Position numbers and translations under genes: made by a program
Notes under the pieces: model-generated
What the model saw: only the letters and a program-made list of their open reading frames with translations
The model's database searches: none
What the model was told of the DNA's origin: nothing
In this document: in pieces, positions 57,751 to 64,000 of the stretch
How the letters are laid out: each line of letters starts with the position of its first letter
Position numbering within the stretch: the first letter of the stretch is position 1
From: TMP-24 sp046348855
GTDB lineage: Bacteria; Pseudomonadota; Alphaproteobacteria; Rhodobacterales; Rhodobacteraceae
Assembly: GCA_046348855.1 (NCBI GenBank)
Contig: JAXMDK010000001.1
Coordinates: 62,001-126,000, forward strand
DNA: 64,000 nt
Direction of reading: 5' to 3'

Positions 57751-58129
57751 GGTCATTTCGCCCAATGGGATAGAGGTCATTGCTCATGGATAGCGAATGA
57801 CCGCCGTCCGCCTCGAGCAGGCGTTGGCTGCTGGCGCGGCGAACGATCGCTTCCCAGACGTTTTTCGATGTGGACCGCAGCGTGACAGCGGCCGCCGAGG
57901 GATGGCAGTCCAGGTTGACAAACCTCGGAAGGACCAAGCGGCGGGGGCCTGACGCTGTCTATGAACAATGATCGCTGACTGTGGGGGCGGCCATCCGACA
58001 CATGCCATCCGCCCCCTATCCCCGCGACGTTGCGTCATGGGCGGGGCGCTTGCTGGACAGGCGGGGTCGGCGCATGTTCAGCTTGCGGGCCACGCTTGCC
58101 GGTAGAGCGGGGCTTTGCGGGAGGGGGCG
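57751..58129. other. Intergenic region between LysR and GMC genes
   Basis: About 379 bases without a supported gene. It contains the GGTCATT/AATGACC dyad at 57775-57802 and another GGTCATT at 57751-57757. The rest codes for nothing I recognise on either strand. A promoter for the GMC operon is expected here, but the boxes are not clear. Confidence 0.4.
57775..57802. promoter_or_regulatory. GGTCATT/AATGACC dyad
   Basis: Inverted repeat GGTCATT (57775-57781) and AATGACC (57796-57802) around a 14-base centre, with a further GGTCATT at 57751. It lies 25 bases behind the LysR stop and about 330 bases upstream of the GMC gene. A regulator site is possible. Confidence 0.3.
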
Positions 58130-59761
58130 GTGCGGTTCGACTATGTCATTGCCGGGGGCGGATCGGCTGGGGCGGTGCTGGCGGCGCGGCTGTCCGAGGA
58201 CCCGGCGGTCAGCGTCTGCCTGATCGAGGCGGGGGGCGAGGGGCGGCACATCTTCATCCGCGCGCCGGCCGGGACCGTGGCGCTGTTGCCGGGCCGGCCG
58301 CGGATCAGCAACTGGGCCTTCCAGACCGTGCCGCAGCCGGGGCTGAACGGGCGGCGGGGCTATCAGCCGCGCGGGCGGGCGCTGGGCGGGTCGTCGGCGA
58401 TCAACGCCATGCTCTATGTCCGCGGCCATGCGCGCGATTATGACGAATGGGCCGGTCTCGGCTGCAATGGCTGGTCCTGGCGCGAGGTGCTGCCCTATTT
58501 CCGCCGTGCCGAGGCGCAGGAACACGGGCCTGACCATTTTCACGGTGGCAACGGGCCTTTGCAGGTGGCGGACCAGCAGAGCCCGCGCCCGGTCAGCCGC
58601 GCCTTCGTCGCGGCGGCGGCCGAAATGCAGCATCCGCTGTGCGCCGACTTCAACCGGGGCGACAACGAAGGGTTCGGGCTCTATCAGGTCACCCAGTTCC
58701 ATGACCCGGCGCGGCGGGGCGAGCGTTGTTCGGCGGCGGCGGCCTATCTGCATCCGGCGATGGGCCAGCGGCCCAACCTGACGGTTCTGACCGGCACACG
58801 GGCGACGCGCATCCTTTTCGACGGGCGGCGAGCGACCGGCGTGGCCTGGAACCGGCGCGGGCAGACCGGCGTGGCCGAGGCGGCGCGCGAGGTGATCCTC
58901 TGCGCCGGCGCCTTCCAGTCGCCGCAACTGCTGATGCTGTCGGGGATCGGTCCGGCCGCCGATCTCGCCCGGCACGGGATCGCGCCGCTGGTCGACCTGC
59001 CGGGGGTCGGGCAGAACCTGCAGGACCATCCCGACTTCGTCATGGGCTGGCGCAGCCCCGACATCGACAATTTCGGCATCAGCCTGCGCGGCGGCGTGCG
59101 GCTTTTGCGCCATATGGCGCGCTGGCGGCGCGACGGCGGCGGCATGATCGCCACGCCCTTTGCCGAGGCCGGCGGATTCGTGCGATCCGCACCGGGGCTG
59201 GACCGGCCCGACCTGCAACTGCATTTTGTCATCGGCATCCTCGACGACCATGCGCGCAAGCTGCATCTGGGCCACGGGTTTTCCTGCCATGTCTGCGTTC
59301 TTCGGCCGCAGTCGCGGGGCGAGGTCTTCCTGCAATCGGCCGATCCGCTGGCGGCGCCGGGCATTGACCCGCGCTTTCTGGCCGACGATCGCGACCTTCA
59401 GGCGCTGATCCGCGGCGCGAAGGTGATGCGGGCTATCCTGATGGCCCCGGCTTTGGCACAGTATCGGGGCAAGGAACTGTTCGGCGTCCGGGACGGAATG
59501 AGCGATGCCGAGTGGGCGGCGCTGATCCGGGCACGGGCCGACACGATCTACCATCCGGTCGGCACCTGCCGGATGGGGCGGGACGGTGTGGCGGTGGTCG
59601 ATCCCGATTTGCGGGTGCGCGGGGTCGAGGCGCTCAGGGTCGCGGATGCGTCGGTCATGCCGCGCCTGATCGGCGGCAACACCAACGCGGCGGTGATCAT
59701 GATTGCCGAAAGGGCGGCGGACCTGATCCGCGGCCGGGCACCGCTGGCGGTGGGGCAGTGA
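58130..59761 (+). CDS. GMC-family FAD oxidoreductase (choline/alcohol dehydrogenase type)
   Basis: GTG start at 58130 with GGGAGGGGGC upstream; 543 residues. FAD loop FDYVIAGGGSAGAVLAARLSEDP, the GMC signatures GRALGGSSAINAMLYVRGH and GAFQSPQLLMLSGIGP, and the active-site His/Asn of the C-terminal YHPVGTCRMG...GGNTNAAVIMIAE. The likely reaction is primary alcohol to aldehyde in the cytoplasm or at the membrane. The following AMP ligase and aldehyde dehydrogenase suggest alcohol to acyl-CoA; the first substrate may be a medium/long-chain or polyether alcohol rather than choline. Confidence 0.9.
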   Translation: MRFDYVIAGGGSAGAVLAARLSEDPAVSVCLIEAGGEGRHIFIRAPAGTVALLPGRPRISNWAFQTVPQPGLNGRRGYQPRGRALGGSSAINAMLYVRGHARDYDEWAGLGCNGWSWREVLPYFRRAEAQEHGPDHFHGGNGPLQVADQQSPRPVSRAFVAAAAEMQHPLCADFNRGDNEGFGLYQVTQFHDPARRGERCSAAAAYLHPAMGQRPNLTVLTGTRATRILFDGRRATGVAWNRRGQTGVAEAAREVILCAGAFQSPQLLMLSGIGPAADLARHGIAPLVDLPGVGQNLQDHPDFVMGWRSPDIDNFGISLRGGVRLLRHMARWRRDGGGMIATPFAEAGGFVRSAPGLDRPDLQLHFVIGILDDHARKLHLGHGFSCHVCVLRPQSRGEVFLQSADPLAAPGIDPRFLADDRDLQALIRGAKVMRAILMAPALAQYRGKELFGVRDGMSDAEWAALIRARADTIYHPVGTCRMGRDGVAVVDPDLRVRGVEALRVADASVMPRLIGGNTNAAVIMIAERAADLIRGRAPLAVGQ

Positions 59762-59802
59762 CGGTTCCGGGGCGCGCGGGGGCGCCGGGGAGGGGGGGAA
59801 CG

Positions 59803-61446
59803 ATGGGCGAGGCAGGCCTTGGGCCGATGATGGAGGCGCCGCTTCTGGTCAGCGCGCTGATCGAACATGCGGCGCGCTGGCATGGCGCGACCGAAGTCGT
59901 GTCGGTCGAGACCGGCGGCGGGGTCAGCCGCAGCACCTGGGCCGAGGTCGCGACGAACGCGCGACGGCTGGCCTCGGCGCTCGGGCGGCGCGGCATCGTG
60001 GCGGGCGACCGCTGCGGCACCATCGCCTGGAACAACCGCCGCCACCTGGAGCTCTACTACGGCCTCGCCGGCGCGGGCTTCGTCTGCCACACGATCAACC
60101 CCCGCCTGCATCCCGACCAGCTGGCCTTCATCATCAACCATGCGCAGGACCGCATCCTCTTCATCGACCGCACCTTCCTGACCGCGGTGGCGGCGCTGGC
60201 GCCGCGGCTGCCGGGGGTGGAGGCGATTGTGCTTCTCGGTCCGCGCGACCCCGAGGCGGCGACGATCCTGCCGGGCCTCTTGTTCTATGACGAACTTCTG
60301 GGCGAAGGCGCGCCCGACCATCCCTGGCCGGTGCTGGACGAGACCGCGCCTTCGTCGCTCTGCTACACTTCGGGGACCACGGGCCATCCCAAGGGCGTCC
60401 TCTACACCCACCGCTCGACCATCCTGCATGCGCTGGGCGGCAACCAGCCGGACGGGCTGGGGCTGGCGGCGCGCGACAGCGTGCTGCCGGTGGTGCCGAT
60501 GTTTCACGTCAACGCCTGGGGGGTGCCCTACATCGCCGCCGCCGTGGGCAGCCGGCTGGTCCTGCCGGGGCCGGGGCTCGACGGCGAAAGCCTGGCGCGG
60601 CTGATCGACAGCGAAGGCGTGACGCTGGCACTCGGCGTGCCGACGATCTGGCTGGGGCTCCTGGCGGGTCTGGAAAAGATCGGCTCGCGCGCCGAAAGCC
60701 TGAAGCGCACCGTGGTCGGTGGTGCGGCGCTGCCGCCGTCGATGATCCCCAAGTTCCGCGACAGCTACGGGGTTGAACTGATCCACGCCTGGGGCATGAC
60801 CGAAACCAGCCCGCTCGGCACCCTGAACCAGCTTCTGCACCGCCACATGACGCTCGCCCCCGAGGCGCAGGAGGAGGTGCGCCGCGCCCAGGGCCGGCCG
60901 CCCTTTGGCGTCGACCTGCGGCTGGTTGACCAGGAAGGCCGGGTCCTGCCGCACGACGGCCATGCCCAGGGCGCCTTGCAGATCCGTGGCCACTGGATCG
61001 TCGCCAGCTATTTCGAGGCAGGCGAGGGCGCGCTGACCGAGGACGGCTGGTTCGACACCGGCGACATCGCCACCATCAGCCCCGACGGCTATCTGGTGAT
61101 CCGCGACCGGGCGAAGGACATGGTGAAGTCGGGCGGCGAATGGATCTCGACCGTCGATCTGGAAAACATCGCCGTCGCCCATCCCGCCATCGCCAACGCC
61201 GCCGCCATCGCCGCGCGCCATCCGAAGTGGGACGAACGTCCGGTTCTGGTAGCGGTCAAGCGGCCGGGCGCCGAAGTGACCGAGGCCGAGCTGCTGACTT
61301 TCTACCAAGGCCGGGTGGCCGGCTGGCAGATCCCCGACAAGGTGATCTTCGTCGACAGCCTGCCGCTGGGCGGCACCGGCAAGGTGCTGAAGCAGAAGCT
61401 GCGCGAACAGTTCGGCGAGGTGCTGATGGGCGAGGCCGAGCCATGA
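59803..61446 (+). CDS. Acyl-CoA synthetase (AMP-forming)
   Basis: 547 residues from ATG 59803 (AGGGGGGGAA upstream). ANL motifs: P-loop CYTSGTTGHPKGVLYTH, GGAALPP, HAWGMTETSPLG, DGWFDTGDIATISPDGYLVIRDRAKDMVKSGGEWIS and the C-terminal Lys in PLGGTGKVLKQKL. It activates a carboxylic acid via acyl-AMP to the CoA thioester; the overall type is the medium/long-chain group (AlkK-like). It overlaps the aldehyde dehydrogenase gene by 4 bases, consistent with channelling alcohol to aldehyde to acid to CoA ester. Confidence 0.9.
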   Translation: MGEAGLGPMMEAPLLVSALIEHAARWHGATEVVSVETGGGVSRSTWAEVATNARRLASALGRRGIVAGDRCGTIAWNNRRHLELYYGLAGAGFVCHTINPRLHPDQLAFIINHAQDRILFIDRTFLTAVAALAPRLPGVEAIVLLGPRDPEAATILPGLLFYDELLGEGAPDHPWPVLDETAPSSLCYTSGTTGHPKGVLYTHRSTILHALGGNQPDGLGLAARDSVLPVVPMFHVNAWGVPYIAAAVGSRLVLPGPGLDGESLARLIDSEGVTLALGVPTIWLGLLAGLEKIGSRAESLKRTVVGGAALPPSMIPKFRDSYGVELIHAWGMTETSPLGTLNQLLHRHMTLAPEAQEEVRRAQGRPPFGVDLRLVDQEGRVLPHDGHAQGALQIRGHWIVASYFEAGEGALTEDGWFDTGDIATISPDGYLVIRDRAKDMVKSGGEWISTVDLENIAVAHPAIANAAAIAARHPKWDERPVLVAVKRPGAEVTEAELLTFYQGRVAGWQIPDKVIFVDSLPLGGTGKVLKQKLREQFGEVLMGEAEP

Positions 61447-63178
61447 ACGTGATGAATGGCCCGGCCGACGCGGCGATGGCCGAATGCGAGGCGGCCCTGC
61501 GCGATCTGGCGGGGGGGCGGCAAGCCTGGGCGGAAACCCCGGTCGCGGCACGCATCGCCCTGCTGAGGCAGGTGCGCGAGGCGACCTTCGCGGTGGCCGA
61601 AGGCTGGGCGGACGAGGCGGCGCGGCGCAAGCTGATCCCGGAGGGCTCGCCCTTGGCGGGCGAGGAATGGCTGTCGGGCCCCTATGCCGTTCTGTCGGCT
61701 TGCGACGGGCTGATCGCCACCTTCGCCGGGATTGACGGCAAGCACTATCTGGACGCCCTGCCACGGCGGCGGCTGGCGGGCGGACAACTGGCGCTGAAGG
61801 TGATGCCGCGCACGGGGTGGGACCGGCTGCTGTTTTCCGGGATCAGCGCCGAGGTGTGGATGCAGCCCGGCATTGCCGAGGCCGACCTGCCACGCCATGC
61901 CGCCGTCGCCTATGACCGTCCGCCGGGCGAACGGCAGGGCAGGGTGGCGCTGGTCCTTGGCGCCGGCAACATCGCTGCGATCGCGCCATTGGACTGTTTT
62001 CAGAAGCTTTTCTGCGAAAACCAGGTGGTTCTGCTGAAGATGAACCCGGTCAACGACTATCTGACCGACTGGCTTCGCGCCGCGCTGCGGCCGCTGATCG
62101 ACGCGGGAGCGCTGCGCATCGTCCGGGGCGACGGCCGGGTCGGGGCCTGGCTCTGCGAACATCCGCTGGTCGACGAGATCCACATCACCGGCGCGCGCGC
62201 CACCCATGACGCTATCGTCTGGGGCGCGGGGGCCGAAGGCGTGGCCAACCGCGCCGCCGGGCGGCGGTGGAACCCGCGGCCGATCACCTCGGAACTTGGC
62301 GCGGTCTGCCCGACCATCGTGGTGCCCGGCCCCTGGTCGAAGGCCGACATCCGGTTTCAGGCCGAACAGATCGCCACCCAGAAGCTGCACAATTCCGGCT
62401 TCAACTGCGTGGCCTGCCAGGTGCTGATCCTGCCCGAAGGCTGGGCCGGCAATGCCCCGCTGCTGGCGGAACTGGCGCGGGTGATGGTCCGGGCCGGTCG
62501 CCGGCCTGCCTATTATCCGGGGGCGGCGGCGCGGCTGGCGGGCTTTGCCGCGCAGGCCGGGCCGGTGCAGGCGCTGGATCGCGGCCCCGACGCGCCCGCC
62601 TGCCTGCTGGCCGATTTCGACAGGGGCGATGCCGGTTGGCAGGCGGACACCGAGATCTTCGCCCCGGCGCTCAGCGTGAAATACCTGCCCGCCACCGACC
62701 CGGCCGGCTATCTGGACGCCGCCGTCGCCTTCGCCAACGACCGGCTTTACGGAACGCTCGGCGCCAACCTGCTGATCCACCCGAAGACCCGCCGCCAGAT
62801 GGGCGCGCGGTTCGAGACGGCGCTTCAGCGGTTGCACTACGGTTGCATCGCCATCAACGCCTGGACCGGCCTTGGCTTTCTGTTGGCCGCGGTTCCTGGG
62901 GCGGCTTTGCCGGGGCGACACTGCAGGACGTGCAGTCGGGGATCGGCACCGTGCACAACTGCCTCTTGCTGGAAGGGACCGAACGCACCGTCGTCGAGGC
63001 CCCCTGGGCGCCCTTTCCCCGCAGCCTGCTCTCCGGCCGCCCGACGCTGCTGCCGCGCCCGCCATGGTTCGTCACCAACCGCCGACAGGATCGCACCGCC
63101 CGCCTGCTGACCGGCTTCCTGCACCGGCCGCGCTGGTGGAAATTGCCGGCAATCGTCTGGTCGGCGCTGCGGGGCTGA
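61443..63178 (+). pseudogene. Aldehyde dehydrogenase family gene with a one-base frameshift
   Basis: The reading frame from ATG 61443 gives an aldehyde dehydrogenase with the NAD segment VALVLGAGNIAAIAPLDCFQKLF, base Glu in PITSELGAVCPTIV and Cys in SGFNCVACQVLIL. At 62892-62897 (GTTCCT before GGGGCGG) the frame is lost. One missing base (GTTCC-TGG) restores the family's PWGGFAGATLQDVQSGIG ending, which continues in the third frame to the stop at 63176-63178. Uncorrected, the product would end at 63110 with a foreign tail. It is either a genuine mutation or a sequencing error in a G/C run. Upstream neighbours are the AMP ligase and GMC genes. Confidence 0.85.
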
Positions 63179-63342
63179 GGGGCCAGGCCGCTATTTTGCT
63201 TGCATTTCGGGCCGATCCGGTCTATCGACGCCGCGCGACGTTACTTTATCGACCCTGTCTCCGTCATCGGCCTCAGCTTTCGATTCTGCCTGACTGCGCC
63301 GGGCCGCCGCATCCTGCGGGCGGGTTTTTGAGGAGACACACG

Positions 63343-63549
63343 ATGGCCACCGGCTCCGTGAAATGGTTCAACGCCACCAAAGGCTACGGCTTCATCGCCC
63401 CCGATGGCGGCAAAAAGGACGTGTTCGTCCACATCACCGCGCTGGAACGCGCTGGCATCCGCGAACTGAAGGACGGCCAGAAGGTAACCTTCGACATCGA
63501 AGCCGGCCGCGACGGGCGTGAATCGGCGACGAACCTCGCGCTGGCCTGA
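63343..63549 (+). CDS. cspA: Cold-shock-domain protein
   Basis: 68 residues from ATG 63343 (GAGGAGACACACG upstream). RNA-binding motifs RNP1 KGYGFIAP and RNP2 VFVHITAL are intact, followed by GQKVTFDIEAGRDGRESATNLAL. It is a nucleic-acid chaperone of the CspA family, of the common short alphaproteobacterial form. The leader contains a small hairpin CCGCA/TGCGG (63307-63319) before the ribosome site. A classical terminator follows 34 bases after the stop. Confidence 0.95.
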   Translation: MATGSVKWFNATKGYGFIAPDGGKKDVFVHITALERAGIRELKDGQKVTFDIEAGRDGRESATNLALA

Positions 63550-63581
63550 GACAAGGTCCAGAGTCAGGGCGACATGCTTGG

Positions 63582-63612
63582 AAGGCGGGGCTTCGGCCCC
63601 GCCTTTTTCTTT
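63582..63612 (+). terminator. Rho-independent terminator of cspA
   Basis: Stem GGCGGGGC / GCCCCGCC (63584-63591 and 63596-63603) with a TTCG tetraloop, extended by AA/TT, and a TTTTTCTTT run (63604-63612). Confidence 0.92.
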
Positions 63613-63639
63613 GGCCGGATGGGCCTGCCCAAATGTCTG

Positions 63640-63955
63640 GATCGCAGTTGTATCCCTTGGAATCTGCAGCCGCGAATGAGCGCGAGGCCGTTGCCTCGCG
63701 CGGTCAGCGGTCGGTTCAGCTTGGCCCGGCCGTGCGCCAAGCGCACGGCCAGCCCCCGCCCCCGGGCGGCGGGGGCTTCGCCCCACCGGGGCGGGTGCCG
63801 TCCGTGCACGAATGTTCGGGACAGCGGAACCCCCTTGGCCCTTCCTCGCGTCAGGGCCAACGGACCGGGTGACGCGCCACTGGCGCGTCTCCTGATCGGT
63901 CCGGGCAGTGTGAAAACTGACCTGCGGCGCTGCGAACCAATGTGATCTCGCCCTA
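63640..63955 (-). repeat. Dispersed intergenic repeat, copy 2 (inverted)
   Basis: Reverse complement of the repeat at 33804-34020. Read leftward from 63955 it has TAGGGCGAGATCACAT, GGTCAGTTTTCAC, CCCGGACCGATCAGG, GTGGCGCGTCACCCGGTCCG and TTGGCC, then an insert of about 130 bases with strong G/C hairpins (GCCGTGCGC/GCGCACGGC; CCCCCGCC/GGCGGGGG), then the GCGAGGC/GCCTCGC hairpin (63682-63699) and CTGCAGATTCCA. Its first three bases are the stop codon of the leftward gene at the window end. Confidence 0.8.
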
Positions 63956-64000
63956 GCTCCGCACCCCGGCGAACCGCGTCGCCCAGTCGGCCCGCTCCTC
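63953..64000 (-). CDS. 3' end of a leftward gene (partial)
   Basis: The last 15 codons of a minus-strand frame are visible, ending ...DWATRFAGVRS and a TAG stop that belongs to the start of the dispersed repeat. Too little is present to name a family. Support is the open frame running off the window edge and the parallel with the AraC gene, whose stop is formed by the same repeat. Confidence 0.35.
   Translation of the reverse strand, partial: EERADWATRFAGVRS

Overview
The window reads as chromosome of a GC-rich alphaproteobacterium, most likely of the Rhodobacteraceae/Paracoccaceae. The arguments are the block hisD - UPF0262 - low-MW phosphatase ... infA - maf - rng - yacG - tRNA-Phe, a DUF1127 gene followed by a run of CCTCCTCC-loop hairpins (the CcaF1/CcsR arrangement known from Rhodobacter sphaeroides), and the dense set of quaternary-amine uptake and catabolism genes. 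No species is claimed.

Layout. (1) 1-7.2 kb: a type II secretion locus (gspL fragment, M, C/N-like, D, F, I, J, K), with the major pseudopilin gspG and the prepilin peptidase on the opposite strand between J and K; the gene ends overlap on both sides. (2) 7.3-15.2 kb: an A/T-richer, probably transferred surface-glycan cluster (sulfotransferase, TPR-GT61 glycosyltransferase, DegT aminotransferase, WbqC, two tandem beta-propeller proteins, GNAT, methyltransferase). It is closed by an intact IS6-family element (15.3-16.1 kb). An LTA-synthase-like sulfatase fused to a CBM60-like domain and an A/T-rich membrane protein follow. (3) 19.8-33.8 kb: a catabolic locus for a proline-type betaine. It holds a non-pyrrolysine MttB-family methyltransferase, HpbD (hydroxyproline-betaine 2-epimerase, all known key residues present), three SDRs, an FAD amino-acid/amine oxidase, an aldehyde dehydrogenase, a DapA-type lyase, a GntR regulator, a ProVWX-type ABC transporter and a GbdR/GlxA-type AraC regulator. 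The likely route is betaine import, C2 epimerisation, N-demethylation, oxidation to a pyrroline carboxylate, deamination to 2-oxoglutarate semialdehyde, and oxidation to 2-oxoglutarate.

(4) 34-45 kb: housekeeping. BenE-type carrier, the CcaF1/CcsR-like stress RNA locus (35.3-35.8 kb), mrp/apbC, hisD, UPF0262, phosphatase, ClC channel, SnoaL, GNAT, infA, maf, rng, yacG, tRNA-Phe. (5) 45-47.7 kb: a gene-poor stretch behind the tRNA, then a divergent EamA exporter/LysR pair. (6) 47.9-57.8 kb: a second quaternary-amine operon (binding protein, permease, ATPase, 2-oxoglutarate-semialdehyde-type dehydrogenase, a dipeptidase-like protein lacking metal ligands, two proteins of unknown function), preceded by a pyrroline-2-carboxylate-reductase-type Ldh2 protein and a divergent LysR gene. 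This set complements the first locus. (7) 58.1-63.2 kb: a three-gene alcohol-to-acyl-CoA operon (GMC oxidoreductase, AMP ligase, aldehyde dehydrogenase), the last gene with a one-base frameshift. (8) A cold-shock gene with a clear terminator, and a copy of a dispersed intergenic repeat whose other copy lies in opposite orientation at 33.8 kb. The last bases hold the 3' end of a leftward gene.
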